DNA of 36,617 nt, from contig NZ_FOCT01000021.1 in NCBI RefSeq assembly GCF_900110185.1, positions 1 through 36,617 on the forward strand. The letters run 5' to 3'. The translations under genes were made by a program, and so were the position numbers. Source of the DNA: Nitrosospira multiformis. GTDB lineage: Bacteria > Pseudomonadota > Gammaproteobacteria > Burkholderiales > Nitrosomonadaceae. The notes below the pieces were generated by a model, which saw only the letters and a list, made by a program, of their open reading frames with translations, ran no database searches and was not told the DNA's origin. Below are positions 1 through 6,981 of this stretch, in pieces. Numbering within the stretch: the stretch's first letter is position 1; every line of letters begins with the position of its first letter.

Positions 1-280
1 ACTGGCAGGTCTATTAATCGCTTGCCCTTGTGCCTTTGGAAAGACTGGAAGATGTGCTGTGGACTGCCCAAGTAGCGGATTGCGTCCCGGGATGGCATTC
101 CACAACCTAAAGTATGTGCGCTACTGCGCGACGACTCGAGTATATTGAAAGCGATCTCGTTGAAAGAGGAAGTATTGAAAAAAGTGAAAGGGCAGGATGT
201 AAAGATGTAGCAAAAGGGAGCCTTTATGCTACTTATCGACCCGCCCAAAAGGGCAATATTGCAGAACAAGAGACGAGAGC

Positions 281-1405
281 TCAATAACGTTTTAAATTCT
301 CCATCTTCTTTCGTCTCGCCATAAACCCGACCAATCCCAAACCTGCAAGCAGCAAGGCATAGGCTTCAGGTTCAGGAATAATAGTAGCATTAGCAATCAC
401 TTGGCCACTGTTATTGATATCTATTCCCCGGACTAGAGTCACCCCTGGGGGGAGATCAACCAATGAATTGAGATCTCTCATTCCCACCCCATCAGGACCG
501 GTGATGAAGACATGGAGATTACCATCAGCCGTGTAAGAGTCTCCCACCACCTGCCCGGCATCATTGATGCCGGAAGCAACGCTGTAGCTGTACCGCCCAC
601 CCAGCGTGCCCAGGTCTTTCATCCCCACTCCATCAGGACCAGTGATGAAGGCATGGCTAAAGCCTTCAGACGTGGAAGAACCTCCCACCACCTGCCCGGC
701 ATCGTTGATGCCGAAAGCAACGCTCCCGCCGCTCCCGCCCAAACTGCCCAGGCCTCTCATTCCCATCCCATCAGGGCCGGTGATGAAGGAGCTTCCCACC
801 ACCTGTCCGGCATTATTGATGTCGTAGGCCCTCCGGTCCCCGCTCAAACTGCCCAGGTCTCTCATCCCCATCCCATCAGGGCCGGTGATAAAGGGATGGG
901 AATTACCATCAGCCGTAAGAGAGTATCCCGCTACCTGTCCCGCATCGTTGATGCCGAAGGCATAGCTCCCGCTCCCACCCAAAGTGCCCAGGTCTCTCAT
1001 CCCCACCCCATCAGGACCGGTGATGAAGGCATGGGAATTACCATCAGCCGTGTAAGAGTATCCCGCTACCTGTCCGGCATCGTTGATACCTCTGGCCTCG
1101 CTCCAACCCCCGCCCAAAGTGCCCAGGTCTCTCATCCCCACCCCATCAGGACCGGTGATGAAGGCATGGGTATTCCTATCAGCCGTGAGAGAGTATCCTA
1201 CTACCTGTCCGGCATCGTTGATGCCATTGGCCAGGCTCCACCATCCGCCCAAAGTGCCAAGGTCAACTGCCGTCCTGCTGTTAAGGTCAACAAGGAAGGC
1301 TGTGTGGGTTTGGGCGTTTGCGTGATTGACAAAACTAAGGCCGGTAGTTAAGGCTGCGGCCAGGATAAGATGATGAACTTTGAAGGAATGGCTGAGTAGT
1401 GTCAT
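281..1405 (-). CDS. PEP-CTERM protein built of HAF repeats
   Basis: This is a secreted protein of the HAF-repeat family, probably anchored or sorted by an exosortase. I start it at the ATG at 1403-1405 because GGAGAA lies just upstream; the frame is open to 1462 but without a better site. A signal peptide (basic KVHH, then LILAAALTTGL, ending near NANA/HANAQ) is followed by six tandem units of about 45 residues. Each reads roughly DLGTLGG, GINDAGQVVG, then HAFITGPDGVGM. A seventh partial unit ends in the sorting signal IPEPEAYALLLAGLGLVGF followed by ARRKK. The fourth unit is shorter and lacks the YTADGNSHA segment. The role of such repeats is unknown; extracellular matrix or surface function is a guess. 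No exosortase gene is in the window, so the sorting enzyme must be elsewhere. Confidence in the family is high. Confidence 0.88.
   Translation of the reverse strand: MTLLSHSFKVHHLILAAALTTGLSFVNHANAQTHTAFLVDLNSRTAVDLGTLGGWWSLANGINDAGQVVGYSLTADRNTHAFITGPDGVGMRDLGTLGGGWSEARGINDAGQVAGYSYTADGNSHAFITGPDGVGMRDLGTLGGSGSYAFGINDAGQVAGYSLTADGNSHPFITGPDGMGMRDLGSLSGDRRAYDINNAGQVVGSSFITGPDGMGMRGLGSLGGSGGSVAFGINDAGQVVGGSSTSEGFSHAFITGPDGVGMKDLGTLGGRYSYSVASGINDAGQVVGDSYTADGNLHVFITGPDGVGMRDLNSLVDLPPGVTLVRGIDINNSGQVIANATIIPEPEAYALLLAGLGLVGFMARRKKMENLKRY
476..1264 (-). repeat. Six tandem ~135-bp repeats coding for HAF units
   Basis: Inside the PEP-CTERM gene the DNA itself repeats. Near-identical stretches such as CATCAGGACCGGTGATGAAG and CTGTCCGGCATCGTTGATGC recur about every 135 bases. 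One unit, around 780-880, is about 30 bases shorter. High DNA identity between units points to recent duplication or gene conversion and makes copy-number change likely. Confidence 0.85.
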
Positions 1406-1502
1406 GGTATTCTCCGGCAAGGCTAGATTTGGCAATCCATTAATGTAGGTAATGGAGTTCATGCTGTCAAAGGAACTTCTCTCGATCGAGCAATCTTTCT
1501 TC

Positions 1503-1712
1503 CTATCGGATGTATTGATAAAGGGTTTCCCGGCTTATCCCAAACTCCTTCGCCAGCTTTGTCCGGTTAGCTCCGGCTGCAGTCTGCTCTCTCAGCTTGG
1601 CAATCTTCTCCGCGTCGAGGGCCGGCTTTCTGCCCTTGTAGACTCCTTTGGCCCTTGCCAGGGCTATTCCTTCCCGCTGCCGCTCCTTAATCAGGGATCG
1701 CTCAAACTGAGC
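1503..1712 (-). pseudogene. Serine recombinase (resolvase/invertase) C-terminal remnant
   Basis: The frame reads AQFERSLIKERQREGIALAR, then KGVYKGRKPAL and a helix-turn-helix segment ending KEFGISRETLYQYIR. This is the end of helix E and the DNA-binding domain of Tn3-type resolvases and Hin/Gin invertases. The whole N-terminal catalytic domain, with its Ser nucleophile, is missing. Upstream the frame stays open to 1802 but encodes unrelated sequence (about 30 residues) that overlaps the dehydratase gene. A full enzyme is about 180-200 residues; about 70 are left here. I call it a truncated, inactive relic of a mobile element. It could still be expressed as a small DNA-binding protein, which I consider unlikely. 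Confidence 0.75.
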
Positions 1713-1795
1713 TCGCCGCGGATCTTTGACTAATGGCGGGTAGAGACCAAACGTTTTCTTCCTTGTCCTCCTTGGGAATGAGGCACACTGAATAT

Positions 1796-2731
1796 TTAAC
1801 ATTTTGCTACGTCATATTCCACACGTGCCAACTCGACTAAGTCATCAGCGGTAGAACCAACGCCGCCGCATACGATAACTAATACCGTTTTATACCCTGA
1901 TAACGCTGCAGCTTTTTCGTACACTGCAGCGAGCGCAACGCCGCAAGCAGGCTCAACGACAATTCCATGATCTTGCAAAAACTGCAAAGAAGCAGAAACG
2001 GCCAACTTATCCGACAACACAACGCTTTCGATACGGTGATCTTTGGAATACGCCAATGCTTGTTCACAAACAATGCGCGCTCCTAACGTCGTCGCAATAC
2101 TCGATATGTATGCAAGCTCGACAAGGAATCCCGCGTTTAACGATTTCCCATAGGAGTCGGCACCTTCAGTCTCAACCGCGATGACGGGCACACCAGCCCC
2201 TCCATTTCGCCTCAACCCTTCTATAACACCGCAAAGAAGGCCGCCACCGCCGACTGACAGAACGATTGCGTCAGGCTTTAGACCAGCTCGGAATATTTCA
2301 TCAATTAGGCTGGCATGACCTCTCCAAACCAGAGGGTCATCGAAAGGATGTATATATGCATCGGTAGATTGGATGAGTGACAGCGCAAATCGGTGCGCTT
2401 CGTCCAAAGACTTCCCATGGACTATAACTTCCGCATTCTCTAAGCGCATCAAGTTCACCGCCCGCTTTGAAGCTGCCTCAGGTACCACGATGATTACAGG
2501 TACCGAAAGGCGGCGTCCAGCAAAAGCAACTGCTAGCCCCGCATTACCGCCCGATGAGGCAATGAAACGTTTTGCTCCTCGTTTTAAATATTCTTCGCAC
2601 GCATAGCCGATTCCTCGGGCTTTGAAAGAGCCAGATGGTTGGGCGGACTCCATTTTCAGCCAAATAGATTGACCTACTTTCTGGCTGATCAAATGGGATT
2701 TAATTAAGGGTGTTTCAATATGTAGCGGCAT
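1796..2731 (-). CDS. PLP-dependent L-serine/L-threonine dehydratase (SDS-like)
   Basis: A fold-type II pyridoxal-phosphate enzyme that would deaminate serine or threonine to pyruvate or 2-oxobutyrate in the cytoplasm. Residues 26-40 contain KMESAQPSGSFKARG with the PLP lysine at 37. SSGGNAG follows as the substrate loop, then GGGGLLCG as the phosphate-binding loop, and VEPACGVALAAVY and VIVCGG near the C terminus. The wording is closer to animal-type serine dehydratase (about 320 residues, no regulatory ACT domain) than to bacterial IlvA or TdcB. At 311 residues it is full length. The ATG at 2729-2731 has GGAGATC upstream. It stands alone between a recombinase relic and a lipoprotein gene, and looks more AT-rich than the core genes to the right, which suggests transfer. 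A related PLP activity such as threo-3-hydroxyaspartate dehydratase is possible. Confidence 0.85.
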   Translation of the reverse strand: MPLHIETPLIKSHLISQKVGQSIWLKMESAQPSGSFKARGIGYACEEYLKRGAKRFIASSGGNAGLAVAFAGRRLSVPVIIVVPEAASKRAVNLMRLENAEVIVHGKSLDEAHRFALSLIQSTDAYIHPFDDPLVWRGHASLIDEIFRAGLKPDAIVLSVGGGGLLCGVIEGLRRNGGAGVPVIAVETEGADSYGKSLNAGFLVELAYISSIATTLGARIVCEQALAYSKDHRIESVVLSDKLAVSASLQFLQDHGIVVEPACGVALAAVYEKAAALSGYKTVLVIVCGGVGSTADDLVELARVEYDVAKC

Positions 2732-2855
2732 TCAAAAGAGATCTCCAAATAAGATGCGAACAGCTAATCTGCGGCCAGTGCCACAAGAATCAAGCCGTAT
2801 TGTTTCATCCAGTTCCAGCCAGGTTCACCGCTGAGCTTCCGGGCCACACTCTAAA

Positions 2856-3266
2856 TCAATGCGACGCCGTCGAAGCAATATAATCACGTTTCGCAAGTTG
2901 CGGCATCGGCCGGTGGTGAAAAGCAAATTCGGCCGCTTTCTCTACCACGAGCTTGCATGCCAGCTTGTATTTTTGCACTAGGGCGATGGCTTGCGCTTGT
3001 GAACCCTGCCGGTGTCTCCCCTGGAGGAAGTTCTTGCCCTCGTAATACTGGAACCGTTTCTCGCGTTTCGCTGCTATTTCCAGCAGTTTCCTGGCTCGGT
3101 TTTCATACTGCCTTGCGAGGACGCCGTGGTCGACAAAAGGCCTGATATTTTGTGCGGGCACATTGGTGTCGTCCTTCTTTGCTTCGATTGTACCGGTCTC
3201 CGAGCATCCCGCTAGTAGGCCCAGCGTTGATATCGCCGCTACAAACGTCCTTATTTCTTTTTGCAT
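2856..3266 (-). CDS. Small putative lipoprotein
   Basis: I do not recognise this protein. The ATG at 3264-3266 gives 136 residues and places a lipobox (LGLLAGC) at about residue 20, so export and lipidation are likely. The frame is open further upstream to 3368, but that would bury the signal sequence. The mature part is hydrophilic and basic, with a likely helical stretch rich in Lys, Arg and Glu (VLARQYENRARKLLEIAAKR) and no known motif. A GGAG lies about ten bases before the start. It is a lone gene in an accessory region, between the dehydratase and the ParB-like gene. Function is unknown. Confidence 0.6.
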   Translation of the reverse strand: MQKEIRTFVAAISTLGLLAGCSETGTIEAKKDDTNVPAQNIRPFVDHGVLARQYENRARKLLEIAAKREKRFQYYEGKNFLQGRHRQGSQAQAIALVQKYKLACKLVVEKAAEFAFHHRPMPQLAKRDYIASTASH

Positions 3267-3368
3267 GATAGGCAGACTCCAGTGAAATGGGTGAAGTGAA
3301 AGCCATTGATCCGATGGGCTCATGACAACTGGAATATTGTACTCAGTATTACTATAAATAAGATTCAA

Positions 3369-3806
3369 GTGTTTTGATTGTGATCATAATGTTTTGTTTA
3401 TATATTACGGACCTTAACTCCTAACTGCAGTACCCTGGAATAGCCAAAAAAGGGTATCCCTGCTAACTTTTGCTGCTCGAGCTTTAACGAAGACAAGGTG
3501 TGAGCGAGCAGTGGTTCAGCATTTTTGAATAGATAACGAATTGCCGGGTGCCGGAGGGGAGCCGGAAGCCAAAAAAGACGCCATAAGGCAGGACCCCCAT
3601 CCTCTCTGCCTGTCGGATGGATAGATAAAACCGTTTCAGGAACCGGGGAGGATTCGGAGATAATACGTTCTGGATTATCACGGAAGCGGATCACGGCGTG
3701 ACGGCATTCCTTTTGCCGAAGATCATCAAAGCCGATGCCGGTGCTTGATAACACTGATACCACCGGCTTTTCTTTTCCGTTTTATTTAAGCATTCCTAGG
3801 AGAACC
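3369..3806 (+). promoter_or_regulatory. Hairpin-rich leader upstream of the ParB-like gene
   Basis: No convincing gene lies in this 438-base stretch. A 121-codon open frame on the minus strand (3398-3763) has no recognisable content. The right half contains several inverted repeats in the plus-strand sense: GATAAT at 3659-3664 with ATTATC at 3674-3679, CGGCA at 3702-3706 with TGCCG at 3714-3718, and GCCGGTG at 3737-3743 with CACCGGC at 3761-3767. The last is followed by a T-rich run. All sit within 150 bases of the parB-like start. A structured mRNA leader is an inference from these pairings. Confidence 0.4.
3737..3776 (+). terminator. Terminator-like hairpin in the parB leader
   Basis: A perfect 7-bp stem, GCCGGTG with CACCGGC, and a 17-base loop are followed directly by TTTTCTTTT. 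It ends about 20 bases before the AGGAG ribosome-binding site of the ParB-like gene. It could end transcription from upstream or act as an attenuator for the downstream gene. Confidence 0.5.
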
Positions 3807-5783
3807 ATGATGGAAACCATCGAAACCGCTCTTATCCGCATTCCAATAAAAAAACTCGTCATCTCGCCCCTGAACGTTCGCAAGAAACAGGGAACCGGTA
3901 TCGAAGAATTGGCCGCTCTGATCGCTTCACAGGGATTGATCCATAACCTGGTCGTTACCGTGCAGCAGAAAAAGGGCAGGAAAAGCGGCAAGTATGAAGT
4001 GATTGCCGGGGGCCGCAGGCTGGCCGCCTTGAACCTGCTGGTAGCCGATGGACGGCTGTCGAAAGACCATGAGGTGGATTGCCGCGTGGTCGAGCCCAAA
4101 GAGGCGCTGGAAATAAGCCTGTCCGAGAACAGTGGGCGGGAGCACATGCATCCTGCCGATCTCGTCATGGCCTACCGCGGCCTGATAGATGCGGGATTTG
4201 CGCTGGATGAGATTGCCCCCCGCTTTGGCGTCTCTCCGCTGACTGTCAGGCGTTACCTGAAACTGACCAAGGTCTCCCCCAGGATTTTCGCGCTGTATGC
4301 CGAAGACAAGATGAGCTTCGAGCAGATAACGGCATTGGCGCTCACCGATGACCACGAATTGCAGGAGCGGCTCTGGCATAACACGCCGGAGTACCAGCGC
4401 AACGGCGCAACCTTTCGGCGGCTTATCACCGAAACTGAGATCAACATACGGACGAGCCCGCTTGCCAGATTCGTCGGAGTAGAGGAATACGAGGCCGCAG
4501 GAGGCGTGATACGTCGTGATCTTTTCGGGGAGGAAGACGACGGTTATATGCAGGATGCTGAATTGCTCGAATCGCTTGCCCTGGAAAAACTCAATCAGGC
4601 GGTGGAGCCGCTCAAGGAGAAAGGATATGCGTGGGTGCAGGTTCGCACCACCTTCGACTATTCCGACAGGGCCGAATTCTCGCAGATGCGGATAGTCAGG
4701 CGTGACCCGACTGCAGAGGAGCAGGCCAGGATGGATGCGCTGGAAGCGGAACTGGAAGCCATCGAAGCCGGATACGATGCTTCCGATGAGGAGGGGGGCA
4801 GAACAGGGGAACTCTACGAGGCGACAGAGAAAAAGAAAAAAGCGGGGCGCATTCGGGATGCACTGACGAAGCTTACCGACTCGTTGGAAGAAATTTATCC
4901 GGATGATCTTGCAATTGCAGGGGCTATTGCCACCGTCGACCACGAAGGCAAGCTCCGTATCGAGCGGGGTCTCATCCGCAAGGAGGACATGAGGAAGCAG
5001 CCGAAGGAATCAAAGGAATCAAAAGAACCAAGGGAATCGAGGGAACCAAAGGAACCAGGAGGGTCAGGGGAGCGGGAAGCGGCAGGGATCGAAGGAGCCG
5101 GTGGCGAGAAACCGGTCCATTCGGAAAAGCTGACTCGCATGCTGACCGTGCATCGCACGGCCGCCGTGCAGGCGGCCATGACGGATCGGCCGGAAGTTGC
5201 GCTCGCCGCCCTCGTGCACCGGATGGCGGTACAGATTTTCCCAAATGGCTCCGCGTCAAATCCTATCCTGCAGATCAGCATCGAGGAAACCCATCTCAAG
5301 CCGGACGCGGAGGGTATCGAACAGAGCAAGGCAGCGACCGCACTTGCAAAAAAGCGCCGGCAATGGCAGAAGCGTATCGATGCGGCAGCGCGGAGCGGCA
5401 AGACTCTATTCGAGTGGCTACTGGAGCAGTCGCAGCAAGACCTACTGGATCTGCTGGCTTTCTGCACGGCGGTTTCGGTCAATACGGTGTCGGAGCAAGA
5501 AAGCACACCGTCGCAGGAAGTAACTGCGCTCATGACTGCCTTGAATCTGGACATGGCCGACTGGTGGGAAGCGACGGGGGAGAGCTATTTGTCCCACGTC
5601 AGCAAAGACCGGCTCCTTAAGATTGTGGCGCAAGCGGTTTCGCCCCAACATGCACGGAGCCTGAATGGGCTCAAGAAAGGCGACTTGGTGCGGCAAGCAG
5701 AGCAGGTACTGTCCGGCATAAAGTGGTTGCCGGATCATTTCAAAGTAACTAAAACCCGCACGGGCAAACAAAGTGACGCGTAG
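3807..5783 (+). CDS. Large ParB/RepB/Spo0J-family protein, plasmid type
   Basis: A 658-residue protein with an N-terminal ParB/sulfiredoxin-like domain (residues about 5-110). It shows LVISPLNVRK, the nucleotide-loop form GGRRLAAL and SENSGREHMHP, matching the CTPase motifs of ParB proteins. A helix-turn-helix follows (APRFGVSPLTVRRYLKLTKV, about 150-170). A charged low-complexity linker of KESKEP-type repeats sits near residues 393-425, and a long C-terminal region has no motif I know. The ATG at 3807 follows AGGAG; an open extension to 3735 runs through the leader hairpin and is unlikely. No parA, parS cluster or replication gene is nearby. Chromosomal ParB is about 300 residues. This long form is typical of plasmids and integrative elements, where it may act in regulation or maintenance. 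It converges on the DUF1259 gene with only 15 bases between the stops. Confidence 0.8.
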   Translation: MMETIETALIRIPIKKLVISPLNVRKKQGTGIEELAALIASQGLIHNLVVTVQQKKGRKSGKYEVIAGGRRLAALNLLVADGRLSKDHEVDCRVVEPKEALEISLSENSGREHMHPADLVMAYRGLIDAGFALDEIAPRFGVSPLTVRRYLKLTKVSPRIFALYAEDKMSFEQITALALTDDHELQERLWHNTPEYQRNGATFRRLITETEINIRTSPLARFVGVEEYEAAGGVIRRDLFGEEDDGYMQDAELLESLALEKLNQAVEPLKEKGYAWVQVRTTFDYSDRAEFSQMRIVRRDPTAEEQARMDALEAELEAIEAGYDASDEEGGRTGELYEATEKKKKAGRIRDALTKLTDSLEEIYPDDLAIAGAIATVDHEGKLRIERGLIRKEDMRKQPKESKESKEPRESREPKEPGGSGEREAAGIEGAGGEKPVHSEKLTRMLTVHRTAAVQAAMTDRPEVALAALVHRMAVQIFPNGSASNPILQISIEETHLKPDAEGIEQSKAATALAKKRRQWQKRIDAAARSGKTLFEWLLEQSQQDLLDLLAFCTAVSVNTVSEQESTPSQEVTALMTALNLDMADWWEATGESYLSHVSKDRLLKIVAQAVSPQHARSLNGLKKGDLVRQAEQVLSGIKWLPDHFKVTKTRTGKQSDA

Positions 5784-5798
5784 ATTGCCTTTTGCCGG

Positions 5799-6719
5799 TT
5801 ATTTGTGACGTGCCTGTGCATCCAGGGCTTTCCTGATGGTTTTTGCCAGATCGGCTGCATTGCCTTTGCCCCAGTAGTGCATGAATAAGTGATGTGGCTG
5901 GTCATGCGTCATGTGTTGATGGATGGCCACAATATTTATGTCGCCTTCTCGCATTGTTCTCAAGACAGTCTGCATTTCATCGGCAAGCATGACAAAATCC
6001 CCATCCACGACTGCCTCGCTATCGCTGCCCGCAAACGCCGCCCATGTGTTTATACCCATTTCTTTTCCCACTGATACCCCATGAATGGTGGCGGGACGAC
6101 CGATGACAACTTTAAACATGCCGTCTTTCAAAGTTCCTTTCATGCCCAGGATTTGTTCCAGAGGTTGAGGGGAAATCTTGTTCTCCTGCGCGATTGTCTT
6201 GGGAAACCGCGAAGAGGGTACAGGCTGGGCCGCGCGAATTTCAGCGACTTTGTCATAAATCTTCTTTACCCCGGCCGAAAGTTCGGCAGCGCTTCCCCTG
6301 CCACCGATGTGCATGAAATACACCTTGGGTTCATCAAAGAAAAAATGATTGTGCAAGCCAGTTACTTCCAGTCCCGCTTCGAAAGCCGCGCTTATGACCG
6401 GATTGACCTCGTCCTCGAACAGCACGGTATCGCCCATCATTACAACTTGGCCGTCCTGTGCAGGAGCAAAGGCAGCCCATGAGCCCAGGCCCATGAAAGG
6501 CGGCATTGGCCATTTATCTACCTGTATCTTTACGTCAGTGCGGGGTTTGGATACTTTGAAAACGTTTTCCTCCTTGGAGTACGTTCCTTTGAGCCCTGTC
6601 AAGCGCTCGATCTCGGCTGTATCCAGGGTGGCTCGAGTGTCCGCGGCATGAGCGATTGCGGCGACGAGCGTCAATGAAGCAGCAATGAGACAATGCCTAA
6701 GAAGACTTGGATAAGACAT
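5799..6719 (-). CDS. Exported protein with two DUF1259 domains
   Basis: A protein of 306 residues with a clear signal peptide (LIAASLTLVAAIAHA, cleavage after about residue 25). Two copies of the DUF1259 (LppY/LpqO-type) domain follow, one in each half. Each copy has a GxxWAAFA segment, an acidic D/E-rich strand, and a histidine motif: GLHNHFFFDEP in the first, AIHQHMTHDQP in the second. The paired His and acidic residues suggest a metal or small-ligand site, which is inference. The ATG at 6717-6719 has an excellent AAGGAGGAGG ribosome-binding site. It lies downstream of, and on the same strand as, the GMC-DUF1080 gene, so the two may be co-expressed. The biochemical function of the family is not established. 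Confidence 0.85.
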   Translation of the reverse strand: MSYPSLLRHCLIAASLTLVAAIAHAADTRATLDTAEIERLTGLKGTYSKEENVFKVSKPRTDVKIQVDKWPMPPFMGLGSWAAFAPAQDGQVVMMGDTVLFEDEVNPVISAAFEAGLEVTGLHNHFFFDEPKVYFMHIGGRGSAAELSAGVKKIYDKVAEIRAAQPVPSSRFPKTIAQENKISPQPLEQILGMKGTLKDGMFKVVIGRPATIHGVSVGKEMGINTWAAFAGSDSEAVVDGDFVMLADEMQTVLRTMREGDINIVAIHQHMTHDQPHHLFMHYWGKGNAADLAKTIRKALDAQARHK

Positions 6720-6778
6720 CGTGATTCCTCCTCCTTGAATGGGTGGCTTGTGAAATCCCCTGAAAGATGCCCTGTTAA

Positions 6779-6961
6779 TTATTCCTCTCGGACTCCATCG
6801 GAAAAGGCTGGGCAGTTTACCCGGGTGACTCGACACCTCGGTTTTCCTGGAAACCGGCTTAAACCGGATTGAGGAATTATCCTGTCCTCGATCTCCTGGA
6901 AGAAATCAGTTGTGATTTCCTCCCGTGTTGATTCTGCCCAATCAAGCTCAATCAAGGCCAC
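6779..6961 (-). CDS. Possible 60-residue ORF between two genes
   Basis: A GTG-started frame fills most of the 260-base gap between the GMC fusion gene and the DUF1259 gene, on their strand. It begins MALIELDWAESTREE and has no motif I recognise. AAAGG lies about six bases before the GTG. The second half is poor in hydrophobic residues and could be chance. It may only be the transcript linking the two neighbours. Confidence 0.25.
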   Translation of the reverse strand: MALIELDWAESTREEITTDFFQEIEDRIIPQSGLSRFPGKPRCRVTRVNCPAFSDGVREE

Positions 6962-6981
6962 TTGGAGCCTTTCAGGTGCTT

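Noticed and set aside
1..280. Plus-strand frame with LLIACPCAFG, like the CPx motif of heavy-metal P-type ATPases, and another ending EEVLKKVKGQDVKM
   Set aside because: The motif is ten residues long, the following residues do not continue as LATP, and the two frames differ. It may be decayed coding DNA, but I cannot support a gene.
512..1351. Long plus-strand open frame opposite the HAF-repeat gene
   Set aside because: It is the mirror of the repeats; its own repetition comes from the minus-strand gene, and it has no start site or motif.
3398..3763. 121-codon minus-strand frame in the ParB leader
   Set aside because: It overlaps the hairpins, lacks a ribosome-binding site and shows no domain.
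3927..4943. 338-codon minus-strand frame inside the ParB-like gene
   Set aside because: Antisense shadow of a gene with clear ParB motifs.
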